Positions 16,174-24,647 of a stretch of 64,000 nt of DNA are shown piece by piece. Source of the stretch: a virus. The stretch's first letter is position 1. Every line of letters starts with the position of its first letter. The stretch covers positions 1 through 64,000 of the IMG/VR virus record IMGVR_UViG_3300021963_000090, one strand, 5' to 3'. The translations under genes and the position numbers were made by a program. The notes under the pieces were generated by a model, which was not told the DNA's origin, did no database searches, and saw only the letters and a list, made by a program, of their open reading frames with translations.

Positions 16174-17166
16174 TCATGAATCCCAGGATCTGTATTCTAT
16201 ATCGGATACAGCATTTTTAATACAAGCTTTTATTTCCTCATCAGTCATATCGCCTGCATCTTTTGCATCATGTGGATATATCTTACCATATTCGTAAGAA
16301 GCCCACAAGAGGTCCTTGAACTTTAATTTATTGACTATGCTTCGACCTAATTCTCTGCCAGCCAAATCTGCGTCTGTCATTACTGTTATCTTATTAAAAT
16401 GTCTATTTAATAAGTTGTGCTGTTCTGTTGATAAAAATCCGCCTAGCGTAGCAACAACATTTGGAAAGCCTGCCTGATGCACACGTATTGCATCAAAGTT
16501 AGACTCAACAACTATAACGTGGTCACCAATTTTTTTAGCACGGTGAATATTAAATAAAGTTTTACTCTTAGGAAGATTGGTACTATTCTTAAAAGACTTA
16601 CCCTCAATAGATCTGCCAACTAATCCAATTGGAGTTCCGTCTGGACTATGCACTGGGGTAATAACCATATTCATAGATGCTGAGTATCCAAGACAGAAAT
16701 GATCGATAGACTCTTGATTGATTCCTCTTGAAGCAAGATAGTCTACGGCTTCCTTAGACATTCCTGAATGCAATCTATCCAGTGTCTCTTGAGAAAATTC
16801 TTCGAACACAGGCTTTTCTTCCATAGCCTCTGAAAGTAATTCGTCAAAGTTTTCTAGAGCTTCTGCCTCTTTAGAAGATATAAAACGCATAGCCTCATAC
16901 TCATTCTTATTCATTACACGCTTGACTAGTTCTTGTAGAGTGCCAGCCTCACCACATGAAGGATTAAAGCAAATGAATGCACCTTTTTCACGGCTTACGC
17001 TAAATGAAGATGTGTGTCTATTAGAATGAAATGGACAGTAGCATAGGAAATCATTACCAGTTTCGCCAACAATATTCAGTCCTATAGATTTTAAGACTGA
17101 CTTGATATGCGCTGGCGTGTATTGCGTGGTATCAACTTCCCTTGTGTTATACCCTCTAATTGCCAT
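16174..17166 (-). CDS. DNA primase (zinc finger plus TOPRIM)
   Basis: 330 residues from the ATG at 17166 (MAIRGYNTRE); an upstream TTG would overlap the previous gene still further. The zinc motif is C44, H47, C66, C71 (CYCPFH and CFNPSC). A TOPRIM domain follows with HVIVVESNFDAI (Glu) and KITVMTDADLAGRELG (the D-x-D pair). It makes RNA primers for the polymerase. It is compact for a DnaG and has no clear helicase-binding domain. It lies just after DnaB, separated by a gene of unknown role whose 3' end overlaps it by 76 nt. Confidence 0.88.
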   Translation of the reverse strand: MAIRGYNTREVDTTQYTPAHIKSVLKSIGLNIVGETGNDFLCYCPFHSNRHTSSFSVSREKGAFICFNPSCGEAGTLQELVKRVMNKNEYEAMRFISSKEAEALENFDELLSEAMEEKPVFEEFSQETLDRLHSGMSKEAVDYLASRGINQESIDHFCLGYSASMNMVITPVHSPDGTPIGLVGRSIEGKSFKNSTNLPKSKTLFNIHRAKKIGDHVIVVESNFDAIRVHQAGFPNVVATLGGFLSTEQHNLLNRHFNKITVMTDADLAGRELGRSIVNKLKFKDLLWASYEYGKIYPHDAKDAGDMTDEEIKACIKNAVSDIEYRSWDS

Positions 17167-17393
17167 GCTTTCTTCTTTCCCACATATACACCATGGATGC
17201 TCATTAAGAACTTCCAAGTCTCGCCTGTGAATTCTACCGAAAATGCAGGGTCTATGTCAAGTACCCTTACATATCCTTTGCCACGCATATCCTGAGTAAG
17301 CAGGTTTTCATACTGTGGCCTCAAGCTTATTAGGCGTGAGTTGTCATCAAACTGTACTTCAATTTGAAATCTTTTAATTTTTCGATGAGTCAT
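17091..17393 (-). CDS. Uncharacterised protein between DnaB and primase
   Basis: 100 residues, with a basic start (MTHRKIKRFQIEVQFDDNS), a beta-rich centre and a basic tail (RNTRQRISSQS). The stop lies 76 nt inside the primase gene, an unusually long overlap. It starts inside the end of the helicase gene (20 nt). Possibly an accessory that links helicase and primase; no family is recognised. Confidence 0.6.
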   Translation of the reverse strand: MTHRKIKRFQIEVQFDDNSRLISLRPQYENLLTQDMRGKGYVRVLDIDPAFSVEFTGETWKFLMSIHGVYVGKKKAWQLEGITQGKLIPRNTRQRISSQS

Positions 17394-18624
17394 TATTTAA
17401 TTCTGGAAGGTTCTCATAAATCGGAGTAATGACACCACGATTTATATCCCAGTCTAGATAGAAGTCGAACTCATGTCCGTGACGATTCTTTCTAGATACA
17501 ACTTCAATCATATTAGTTCCTGGGTAACGATGAATAGCCATAGCCATATCAGCATCATACTCAATTGCCTTTGACCAAGCCACCTGACTCATCATAGGAG
17601 GGTTATCTTGATCTGAAATATCATCTGCAGTTGCAGCAGTAATATCAATTACTGGAATATTATTTGATACCGCAAGCAGTTTAAATTCACGAGAAATATT
17701 TCTATTACGCTCTACTTCAGAGTTGCTTCGCTTATTATCATTAAACAGCTGATGATAATCTAGAATAACTAAGTCTGGCTTATGCTGGTCGATCTTACCT
17801 TGAATTGTTGCTGGAGTTACGTCTCCTGCACCTTCGTTAGATACAAGGATGAATGAATTCTTTCCAGTAAACTTCTTCTGACCCCATGACTTAAATGTAT
17901 CAACATCGATATCTCCTTTAGAGAAATCACTTGCACGGAATAAACCAGAACCTAGCATTGTATAAATGCGGTCACGCATATTCTCTGGAGACATTTCAAG
18001 AGATACAATCATTGGCTTAAATCCCTGTTCCCATGCCTTGCATGCAAGGTAGGATGTGAACCATGTCTTACCACGCCCTGGCCAGCCGATAGCAACTATG
18101 AGATGGCCTGGAGCCATACCAGTCGGATATGCCTTATCGATAGCTTCAAAACCTGTTAGGATTCCTGGACTACCGCCCATAGCCGCTGATCGTTCTTTGA
18201 CCGAAAGGAAGTGATTCTCCGCTGCCTCTAAATCGGTAACATCGATATCACGTACATTATTTGTAAACTTGCTAAGACTTGCTAATCTACTCTGCATGTC
18301 TGCAAGAACTCTGGATGCTGCATCTTCTTTAAGAGCTGAGCCTGAATGAATTAAAATACTCTTAAGCTTACTTGAAAGATATTCATTCTTAAGCTTATCT
18401 AAATAATATCCAGTTTCTCCTTTGGTTGCTACTGGTTCAAAATCTTTAAATCTTTCTACAAGGATTCCAACTTCTGGAACAGCCTTAAACTTATAATAAT
18501 ATGACTTTAGGCTATCCCATATATCTTTATGAGAAGTAAAGATCTCGTCAACATTATCTGCAAGTAGTGTGCTTATGTCTTTGTTCTTGCATACCGCAGA
18601 GATTAGTTCCGCCTCTGTATTCAT
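17374..18624 (-). CDS. dnaB: DnaB-type replicative helicase
   Basis: 416 residues. The C-terminal RecA-like motor has Walker A GWPGRGKTW (about 180-188), IVSLEMSPENM (motif H1a), Walker B LVILDYHQLF and an Arg-rich end. The N-terminal helical domain is short. It forms a hexamer that unwinds DNA ahead of the polymerase. The small upstream gene could encode a loader. It overlaps the downstream gene by 20 nt. Confidence 0.92.
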   Translation of the reverse strand: MNTEAELISAVCKNKDISTLLADNVDEIFTSHKDIWDSLKSYYYKFKAVPEVGILVERFKDFEPVATKGETGYYLDKLKNEYLSSKLKSILIHSGSALKEDAASRVLADMQSRLASLSKFTNNVRDIDVTDLEAAENHFLSVKERSAAMGGSPGILTGFEAIDKAYPTGMAPGHLIVAIGWPGRGKTWFTSYLACKAWEQGFKPMIVSLEMSPENMRDRIYTMLGSGLFRASDFSKGDIDVDTFKSWGQKKFTGKNSFILVSNEGAGDVTPATIQGKIDQHKPDLVILDYHQLFNDNKRSNSEVERNRNISREFKLLAVSNNIPVIDITAATADDISDQDNPPMMSQVAWSKAIEYDADMAMAIHRYPGTNMIEVVSRKNRHGHEFDFYLDWDINRGVITPIYENLPELNNDSSKN

Positions 18625-18938
18625 TCTATTCCTTCCACAAGCTTCCTTGTCTCTTCCCGTAGGTGGTCCCTATGGATTCTATCGTTCTGTATATCTTTTT
18701 GCATTCTATCAATTCTATCGAAGTTATAGAAAAAAAATTGCAGTGGATGATTAAACTTATTTATTCTGAAATAATATTCAATCAATTCTTTTGCACGTTC
18801 ATATCCTACACTATCTATAACGTCTTGCATACCCCACTTTTCACGAAACTTATTAATTCGTGGGCTTCTATTATATTTCTGCTTATATAAAGACTCATAT
18901 AAACTAATTAAAATATAAGGCCCTTTATCATTTGCCAC
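18621..18938 (-). CDS. Possible helicase loader or accessory
   Basis: 105 residues, highly helical and basic (RSPRINKFREKWGMQDVI, AKELIEYYFRI, FFFYNFDRIDRM). It overlaps the helicase ATG as ATGA. The layout of a short helical protein directly before DnaB fits phage helicase loaders, but there is no ATPase motif and no recognised family, so this is context-based. Confidence 0.55.
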   Translation of the reverse strand: MANDKGPYILISLYESLYKQKYNRSPRINKFREKWGMQDVIDSVGYERAKELIEYYFRINKFNHPLQFFFYNFDRIDRMQKDIQNDRIHRDHLREETRKLVEGIE

Positions 18939-19131
18939 GTTTTAATTCCTCTTCTACTTCACGAGTTTTTTCAATAAGCTTTTCTTCTACAAACTTATAC
19001 ACTCTTTCTGTAGCCACATTTACACTCTCGCCAGCACGAAGATCATCCTCTACTCCAACACCTATCTTGATGCTTTCATAGTTTCCTAGATTACGTGTAA
19101 AGGACAAATCAACCTTAACTCTTGTTGTCAT
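18928..19131 (-). CDS. Uncharacterised small protein
   Basis: 67 residues. A beta-rich first half (VKVDLSFTRNLGNYESIKIG) and a helical, Glu-rich C-terminus. The opening NLGNYESIKI pattern looks conserved-type, but I cannot name the family. It overlaps the genes on both sides (ATGA with the C2H2-like gene upstream, 11 nt downstream), so it is part of the helicase translation unit. Confidence 0.55.
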   Translation of the reverse strand: MTTRVKVDLSFTRNLGNYESIKIGVGVEDDLRAGESVNVATERVYKFVEEKLIEKTREVEEELKRGK

Positions 19132-19232
19132 TTGTGCTCCTTCATATGTCTAGATAAACTATCGTGAGCGAATATGCCCCACCGTAGTTCCCACTCTTTA
19201 CCGCAAATACTGCATTTAATAATTCTTGCCAT
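19128..19232 (-). CDS. Tiny C2H2-like zinc-finger protein
   Basis: 34 residues, MARIIKCSICGKEWEL followed by a short basic end with SLSRHMKEHK. Cys7, Cys10, His29 and His33 have the look of a C2H2 finger, with one extra His. The start overlaps the upstream stop as TAATG and the stop overlaps the downstream ATG as ATGA. It probably binds nucleic acid or a partner protein. Confidence 0.6.
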   Translation of the reverse strand: MARIIKCSICGKEWELRWGIFAHDSLSRHMKEHK

Positions 19233-19714
19233 TACTCCGCCTTCCAAACAGGTACAAACGAACCGTCAACGGTCTTAGTATACAATATTAAATTGTGTTT
19301 GAGAAGAGCCTGTAATTCTGAGCGTGATGGTAAATCTCTAATATGTCCAGCATCAATAATAAATTGATGAATGTCCAATATGTCCGATTCGCTTAGCATA
19401 TACCTAGACCATGTGCTATCTGGATTACTAATAGGATAAACTTTCTGAGGTTTTTTTATTTTGCCCTGCAAAATATACTCTTCTATTGTTACCCTGTGCC
19501 TACCTAATATTTTACCAACTTCAACAATGCTGTAAGCATTTTCCATACTCTTCTCAACCTGAGAATAAGAATACATTACACGTTTTTTATCTGGGTATGA
19601 CCAAGCAATAATTTCATCTTTCGCCCTAGACGCTTTAAGAACCTTATGGATCTTTCCGTTTAAGAAGAAATAGAAGAGCTTTTTGCGTAATCCCTGTCTG
19701 TTTTTTCTAACCAT
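19232..19714 (-). CDS. HTH DNA-binding protein
   Basis: 160 residues. A central excisionase/MerR-like helix-turn-helix is visible (YSIVEVGKILGRHRVTIEEY then IKKP). It is preceded by a basic beta-rich part (RKKLFYFFLNGKIHKVLKA) and followed by a helical domain. It could regulate transcription or bind origin DNA. It overlaps the upstream zinc-ribbon gene by 55 nt and sits at the head of the replication genes. Confidence 0.65.
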   Translation of the reverse strand: MVRKNRQGLRKKLFYFFLNGKIHKVLKASRAKDEIIAWSYPDKKRVMYSYSQVEKSMENAYSIVEVGKILGRHRVTIEEYILQGKIKKPQKVYPISNPDSTWSRYMLSESDILDIHQFIIDAGHIRDLPSRSELQALLKHNLILYTKTVDGSFVPVWKAE

Positions 19715-19848
19715 TTACCGAACGCATTCGTTTCCTTATTGATCATCCAACGCTTTCCGCATAGGATGCAAAACAATTCTGTGTGTAGTTTTTGAGAGAA
19801 TACTCTATCAATAAAAACTCTACCATTACATCTTTGACATTTCATCAT
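19660..19848 (-). CDS. Small zinc-ribbon protein
   Basis: 62 residues with two Cys pairs, CQRC (4-7) and CILC (27-30), joined by a beta-rich stretch, as in zinc ribbons that contact RNA polymerase or DNA. The start overlaps the metallophosphoesterase stop as ATGATG. A possible transcription factor; inference only. Confidence 0.6.
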   Translation of the reverse strand: MMKCQRCNGRVFIDRVFSQKLHTELFCILCGKRWMINKETNAFGKWLEKTDRDYAKSSSISS

Positions 19849-20645
19849 ACGGAAAACAGCTTCCCATCAACAACGCATGTATAGTCTGGAGATATATGAA
19901 TCATCTGAATATGTGGATAGTCATTAACAATATGAGCAACGGCAAATCCCTTTTGCCAATCATGATGCTGAGTATACTTCATTCCGTCACTTTTTTCATC
20001 GCACATATGTCCAATTTCATATCCACGTAGAGTTTCTCCCTCACCATTATTTCTCAGCTCATATGTTACCATATGTGAAGCAATTCGGTGTGAGTGTCCT
20101 CTAATTAAAGATATTTGCATATCTTCCATATCTTTTCTTGCAGATCCAGTAGCAGCAATTGATAGTCCATGATGCACATGGATATCTCCAAATCTGCGCT
20201 TAGGCAGTTCGTTATAATAAATGTATTCATACCCTAATGAATCTAGTGACCATAATGATTCTGGCGTAACCTCAGTAATATAGTCTGGAAGCTTTGCGTC
20301 TACATAATTAAAAATACGAACATCGTGATTTCCCAATGCTGAAAATAGTTGAGCATCTGGAAGCATGTCACGAGTCTTAGTATAAAAATCTCTTGCACCC
20401 TTTGCCTCATGCCGCATCATAGGTACAATTAAATCTTTGCTATCTGTTTTATGAAGGTTCATAAACTCTGCTGAGCGACCTTCTGTATACTTGCTATAAC
20501 AAGCCTGATCATCTGTATCACCAAGGTAATCTACAACATCTGGCTTAAACCATTTCATGACCTTAAACCATAGCTCAATGGCCTTATCATCCTGATACGG
20601 GAATTGCTGATCGGACGATAGCATCCATTTCAAATCGTTTGACAT
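19845..20645 (-). CDS. Calcineurin-like metallophosphoesterase
   Basis: 266 residues from the ATG at 20645, which has AAGGA just upstream; an in-frame GTG further up lies in the terminator hairpin and is rejected. The five metal motifs appear in order: SSDQQFPYQD, DYLGDTDD, ALGNHDVR, HVHHGLS and RGHSHR. These bind two metal ions and hydrolyse phosphoesters. The substrate is unknown (nucleotide, nucleic acid or protein). As first gene after a promoter-terminator element it may be an early gene. Confidence 0.85.
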   Translation of the reverse strand: MSNDLKWMLSSDQQFPYQDDKAIELWFKVMKWFKPDVVDYLGDTDDQACYSKYTEGRSAEFMNLHKTDSKDLIVPMMRHEAKGARDFYTKTRDMLPDAQLFSALGNHDVRIFNYVDAKLPDYITEVTPESLWSLDSLGYEYIYYNELPKRRFGDIHVHHGLSIAATGSARKDMEDMQISLIRGHSHRIASHMVTYELRNNGEGETLRGYEIGHMCDEKSDGMKYTQHHDWQKGFAVAHIVNDYPHIQMIHISPDYTCVVDGKLFSV

Positions 20646-20660
20646 TAATTTTCCTTGCGT

Positions 20661-20685
20661 AAAAAAAGTCACGGAGTCGTGACTT
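20661..20685 (-). terminator. Rho-independent terminator / attenuator
   Basis: Stem AGTCACG/CGTGACT with a 4-nt ACTC loop, followed by TTTTTTT on the minus strand. It ends the tail operon above, but a promoter starts only about 7 nt before it, so it may also act as an attenuator for the replication genes. Confidence 0.8.
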
Positions 20686-20698
20686 AGATGTTAAAGAA

Positions 20699-20726
20699 AT
20701 TGTAGCATATATTACTAGCCTGTCAA
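20699..20726 (-). promoter_or_regulatory. Strong promoter ahead of replication genes
   Basis: TTGACA (20721-20726), 16-nt spacer ending in TGC, TACAAT (20699-20704). The best -35 in the window; it overlaps the stop codon of the lectin-like tail gene. Transcription would start near 20692 and meet the terminator hairpin at once. Confidence 0.6.
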
Positions 20727-21157
20727 TAGGCTATTGCTATATAACTTAAATAAACTTTATGTTGCGTAGTGCTTGTAGGCATATAGCATACAGCCGTAAA
20801 TCCAGTAGAAGTTGTTGTTCCTGTTGCAACATTTACCGCTGGGTGCCAGACCTTTGAAGTCGAAGACATTCTTGTAGTTAAAATGACATGTGGAGTTTTA
20901 GGAAAACCACTTGGAAATTTTACGTCTATTTTATTTACCTGTCCTGGGACAAGCAACCACTCGCCAGCATTTGCAGCTTGAATCATTGGCTGTACTGTTG
21001 CTTGTGTTTGAGTACCAGTACTATTTTGAGCACCAGTTATGCTAATGCTAGTAGTTGAAACACCAATTTGTGGAATCTTTGCAGCCAGGTTGTTCACCTT
21101 TAATTCAAGTTCACCTAGCTTTGATGCGTCTAGCGGCTCTCCATCAACAAATGCCAT
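20723..21157 (-). CDS. H-type lectin-like tail protein
   Basis: 144 residues. A short N-terminal helical stretch (KLGELELKVNNLAAKIPQ) could trimerise. The C-terminal half reads VKFPSGFPKTPHVILTTRM then TGFTAVCYMP and YLSYIAIAY, the pattern of H-type lectin domains that bind sugars. It is the last gene of the tail operon, a common place for receptor-binding tips. It probably binds host surface glycan; the sugar is unknown. Confidence 0.7.
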   Translation of the reverse strand: MAFVDGEPLDASKLGELELKVNNLAAKIPQIGVSTTSISITGAQNSTGTQTQATVQPMIQAANAGEWLLVPGQVNKIDVKFPSGFPKTPHVILTTRMSSTSKVWHPAVNVATGTTTSTGFTAVCYMPTSTTQHKVYLSYIAIAY

Positions 21158-21621
21158 TATAGTTTTTCTCCTAAATCATGTGCCGAGATTTCTTTTTCAG
21201 ACACCTCTATCATTTTTGACCTATCTAGACCATATCGATTAAACGAATCTGGATCTACGATGTGTCTTAGTTTATTCTGTGATACTAGATACATTTTACC
21301 ATCTGCGACACTCTTAATCAAGGTGCCGTCTCGAAAGCCTAGTTTACCCAATAGCTTAATTCCTGATAATGCCGCCTCAGTTGCCAATACCGTAGTAAAG
21401 CACCAAGACTGGGCGGCTCTATCCGAAATCAATCTGTAACGCTTGCCATCTTTAATCCAATATGTATCTCTATCTGTTTTAACAGCGATACCTGAAGGGA
21501 AATTAGTCGGCTGTGATATTGTTAAGGTGGGTTTCGAATTCTTTAACAGCCTCAACCTTTGCCTCTTTTTCTTCCATAAGTTTAGTAATTTCTGCCCGTA
21601 AAAATGCAATCTGAGTTTCAT
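21157..21621 (-). CDS. Tail-associated protein, start uncertain
   Basis: Up to 154 residues. The well-formed part begins near GIAVKTDRDTYWIKDGKRYR and contains two similar units (KDGKRYRLISD; ADGKMYLVSQNKLRHIVDPD). The first 35 residues overlap the upstream coiled-coil gene by 119 nt and look basic and shadow-like. No ATG occurs after that gene's stop. Either a TTG inside the overlap is used, or the two frames are joined by +1 frameshifting, or there is a sequencing error. The C-terminal part overlaps the lectin-like gene ATG. Function unknown; a tail component by position. Confidence 0.55.
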   Translation of the reverse strand: MKLRLHFYGQKLLNLWKKKRQRLRLLKNSKPTLTISQPTNFPSGIAVKTDRDTYWIKDGKRYRLISDRAAQSWCFTTVLATEAALSGIKLLGKLGFRDGTLIKSVADGKMYLVSQNKLRHIVDPDSFNRYGLDRSKMIEVSEKEISAHDLGEKL

Positions 21622-21688
21622 AATTAGATACGATCTCTCCTATGCGCTGTTGTAGGGCGGTAATAACTAATTCCGCTTTTTCTGCCAC
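21503..21688 (-). CDS. Small coiled-coil protein
   Basis: 61 residues, a nearly continuous heptad-like helix (LVITALQQRIGEIV then FLRAEITKLMEEKEAKVEAV). It could trimerise with tail fibres or act as a chaperone. The next frame downstream lacks a normal start, so this helix may be the N-terminus of a larger frameshifted protein. Confidence 0.6.
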   Translation of the reverse strand: MAEKAELVITALQQRIGEIVSNYETQIAFLRAEITKLMEEKEAKVEAVKEFETHLNNITAD

Positions 21689-21696
21689 TTATATCC

Positions 21697-21921
21697 CTAT
21701 TCTACTATTGCTTCTACAGAAACACGTTCTGCAATTAGTGCTGCTAACTGTCTGTCAGCCTCATCTACTAAATCTTCTAACCTTGAAACCTCTTCTTGAT
21801 TTGGAACAGACTTAGAATTTTCCTGAAGGATATCTAGCTCTAGCCCATACTTTGAATACTCTATGCTTCTCTGGTGTGAAGTAATAAGTTGAATCTTATC
21901 TGTTTTTGTTAATATTGTCAT
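21697..21921 (-). CDS. Small coiled-coil protein
   Basis: 74 residues, helical throughout (RSIEYSKYGLELDILQEN, EEVSRLEDLVDEADRQLAALI). GGAGGG precedes the ATG. It lies within a row of small coiled-coil genes after the large fibre gene; chaperone or minor tail part by position. Confidence 0.55.
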   Translation of the reverse strand: MTILTKTDKIQLITSHQRSIEYSKYGLELDILQENSKSVPNQEEVSRLEDLVDEADRQLAALIAERVSVEAIVE

Positions 21922-21948
21922 TTTGCCCTCCTTTCATAATTATATCAT

Positions 21949-22155
21949 TTAACCCTGATTAGTCAAGACTTGCTTTTCTGTTTCTAGAGCCTGTTTTATA
22001 GACTCTAAATTTTGTAGGTACTGAGATAGATTAACCTCATTTTTATTATCTGGTGTAGCATATAGTCCTGGATTAGCCATAACATGGTTAACATGATCTA
22101 TATGAAATTGAATATTTGATATTCTTTCTGTTATAATATCTATTTTATTTATCAT
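21949..22155 (-). CDS. Small coiled-coil protein
   Basis: 68 residues, helical (IITERISNIQFHIDHVNHVM, QYLQNLESIKQALETEKQVL) with a short non-helical PGLYATPDNKN turn, so probably a helical hairpin. The ATG overlaps the fibre gene stop as ATGA. Possibly a fibre assembly factor. Confidence 0.55.
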   Translation of the reverse strand: MINKIDIITERISNIQFHIDHVNHVMANPGLYATPDNKNEVNLSQYLQNLESIKQALETEKQVLTNQG

Positions 22156-24638
22156 TTGTATTGGCTTATTCCTGAGTATGATCCAGTTAATCCCGCCGAG
22201 TTTGTTGCGGCAACTGATGCGGCATAATATAAAGAAGCATTTGGAGACGTATAAGTATAACTTGTTCCGCTTCCAAGCGATAATGTGGTTAATAGGTACG
22301 ATCCCGTACCAGCACTACTCGTAGCTTCATATATTCTCATTGTATATCCAGTAATTGTTGCTGCTCCTCCACCAGTTACTGTTCCAGCACTAGGAGCAGA
22401 CCATGAAAACGGATATGATGTTCCGCTAGTCCAACCATTTGTTGGTGTTCCAGGAGTTCCTGGAGCAGTTGCTGGAGATCCAGCAGAAGCAGTAATTGTA
22501 TTTGAAGATTGAACTGTTCCAGATGTTCCACCACTATTTGAAGCGGTTGCAAATGCTCTAAATATATTGACTGGAGATATCGCATCACTTGATGTAATTG
22601 TATAAGTTGTTGAGCTTCCACCTCCGCTAGAAGCAACTCGACTACTTGAGGAGGTTGGAATATTTGGGGATAAAGCTGTTGTGATGTAAACATCATATGA
22701 AGTTGGGCTATTTGACCACCCACTTGTTGATGCTGTAATTACGCTTCCTGGAGTATTGTTTCCAGACAAAAATACGGATCCGCCAGATGGTGGATTTACG
22801 ACAGCAAGTCTTGTTCCAGAATTTGGTCCACCCCATTCAGATTTAGTCCCAGATGGATCTCCAGATCTATAAGCCTGAACATAATAATCTCTAGTCACTC
22901 CAGAACCAATAGCTGTGTCTAAATAAGAAGTTCCAGTAATTAAAGTTGTATTTCTATTTCCTCCAAAGTCTGCTAATGAATCGTAGCTTGGCGCTGGTCC
23001 ATACCAAACTCCATAATATGCAGCCCCAGATACTGCTGTCCATGTAACGTTTACTCCATCAGTTCTAGTATCTGTAGCATTTACATTTGTTGGAGTTGCG
23101 AGTTTAGTCAATGCAGCAGTAACAACAATAGAATTTGAATTTGCTGTTTGAGACCCAACTCCATTATTCCAAGTTACCTCTGCTCTGATTGCATATCCTA
23201 CTGAAGAATAAGCCACAATTGGCGAATCAATTGTATATGTAGTTCCACCAGTTTGTAATACACTTCCTCCAGTAAAAGAATTTCCTCCAGTTCCACCATC
23301 TGCTCTTCTCCAAATAATACTGGTTATACTTGCTGATGGAGCAGCCGTTGTTGGACTATTTGCGGTTAATGTTAATGTGCTTCCAGTAGTACTAGATCCA
23401 GAAATTGAAGATGTTGCTCCAGATGGAGATTGGAATGTATAAAATGGTCTTGGGGTTATATCAGAATATGAACTATATGTTCCAGCAGTTGCTGTTCCAA
23501 AACTAAATGTAGTAGGTATATTTTCACTTGAGGATCTTACCCAAAAATAATAAGTATTATTATTTGCAAAAGCAAAAGCCTCGCTAATACTGCTGCTACT
23601 AGTATTAGAAGCAGCATCATAATTAGGAGTTACTGGAAGCGTTTGAACTCCAGTCCAATATAATTGATAATATGGTCCAGATCCACCACTATGACTTAAG
23701 GTAACTAAAGTTTCTGTATCAGAATATCTTGATACAGATGCAACAGATACACTGGTAGGTGGAGTAAGACCAACAACTACTGTAGAAGTAGTTATAATTT
23801 TTGCTTGAACTCCAGTACTTAATCCAAGGTCGTAGTCAGATCCAGAGTTATATCTTGTTTCAACTACATATAAATAGTTATTAAGGTCTGAGGATGTAGG
23901 AGTATATGTTGTTCCGCTACCAACATATGTTCCGCCAGATGTTGAATTAGATAAATTCCTATACCATTCTATAGTTGTTCTATATGACTCTGCAGCATAT
24001 CTATCTGTTTCATCCCATGTTGAAGAATAGGTTATTTGCGTACCAACTTGTGGACTATATGAGCTTAAAGATGTAGTTAGATTTAATGGAGAACTTCGTA
24101 CTATCTGAATTCCGCCATATTCAGTTCCTGATTCTGCATATCCATTATATGCGGTTCCACCAGAAGAATTTGCTTGAATGAAAAAACTTAAATATTTTCT
24201 ATCATACGAAGCAGGAATACTTAAAGAGACTGCACCAGAATATGTAGCTAAAGATGTTTGTGAAAATAAATTTAAATCATTTATATCAGAACTTGAATAT
24301 GCTCTCCATCTATATTGATATGAATTAATTGTCCAACCATTTGGATTCCATGTTCCATTTTTACCCCATACAGTAGTACCAATTCTTCTAACTCCATCTA
24401 CGCCATATAAAGGTGTTGTTGAGCCAGAGCTTGTAGTTATATAAGGAGATGTAATTGAAAATACGCCAGATAGTGGCCAAACTCTTGTCCAACCAGAACT
24501 AAAATATACATAAACATTTTTTACTGCCGACCAAGCGGCTGAGGATGTTCCTGATGCAGTTTTTACAAATATGTTTAAAGCTTTTTTCCAGGTTGTAGAA
24601 GAAGTTCCTGTTGTATTCTTTACGTATATATCTGACAT
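22152..24638 (-). CDS. Tail fibre protein with Fn3/Ig-like repeats
   Basis: 828 residues, extremely Ser/Thr/Gly/Tyr-rich with few charges. It opens with two short repeats (YVKNTTGTSSTTWKKALN; FVKTASGTSSAAWSAVKN). Several beta-sandwich units follow, with fibronectin-III-like cues such as PTNVNATDTRTDGVNVTWTA, YYVQAYRSGDPSGT and, at the end, APGTPGTPTNGW. Such arrays form extended stalks and bind cell-surface sugars. It lies downstream of other tail genes and before the tail-tip genes, so it is probably a long side fibre or adhesin. Confidence 0.75.
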   Translation of the reverse strand: MSDIYVKNTTGTSSTTWKKALNIFVKTASGTSSAAWSAVKNVYVYFSSGWTRVWPLSGVFSITSPYITTSSGSTTPLYGVDGVRRIGTTVWGKNGTWNPNGWTINSYQYRWRAYSSSDINDLNLFSQTSLATYSGAVSLSIPASYDRKYLSFFIQANSSGGTAYNGYAESGTEYGGIQIVRSSPLNLTTSLSSYSPQVGTQITYSSTWDETDRYAAESYRTTIEWYRNLSNSTSGGTYVGSGTTYTPTSSDLNNYLYVVETRYNSGSDYDLGLSTGVQAKIITTSTVVVGLTPPTSVSVASVSRYSDTETLVTLSHSGGSGPYYQLYWTGVQTLPVTPNYDAASNTSSSSISEAFAFANNNTYYFWVRSSSENIPTTFSFGTATAGTYSSYSDITPRPFYTFQSPSGATSSISGSSTTGSTLTLTANSPTTAAPSASITSIIWRRADGGTGGNSFTGGSVLQTGGTTYTIDSPIVAYSSVGYAIRAEVTWNNGVGSQTANSNSIVVTAALTKLATPTNVNATDTRTDGVNVTWTAVSGAAYYGVWYGPAPSYDSLADFGGNRNTTLITGTSYLDTAIGSGVTRDYYVQAYRSGDPSGTKSEWGGPNSGTRLAVVNPPSGGSVFLSGNNTPGSVITASTSGWSNSPTSYDVYITTALSPNIPTSSSSRVASSGGGSSTTYTITSSDAISPVNIFRAFATASNSGGTSGTVQSSNTITASAGSPATAPGTPGTPTNGWTSGTSYPFSWSAPSAGTVTGGGAATITGYTMRIYEATSSAGTGSYLLTTLSLGSGTSYTYTSPNASLYYAASVAATNSAGLTGSYSGISQYK

Positions 24639-24647
24639 ATTGTCCTA

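Noticed and set aside
16174-17217. Longer primase start at a TTG
   Set aside because: It would extend the overlap with the preceding gene and adds a Cys-rich shadow sequence; the ATG at 17166 gives a normal primase start.
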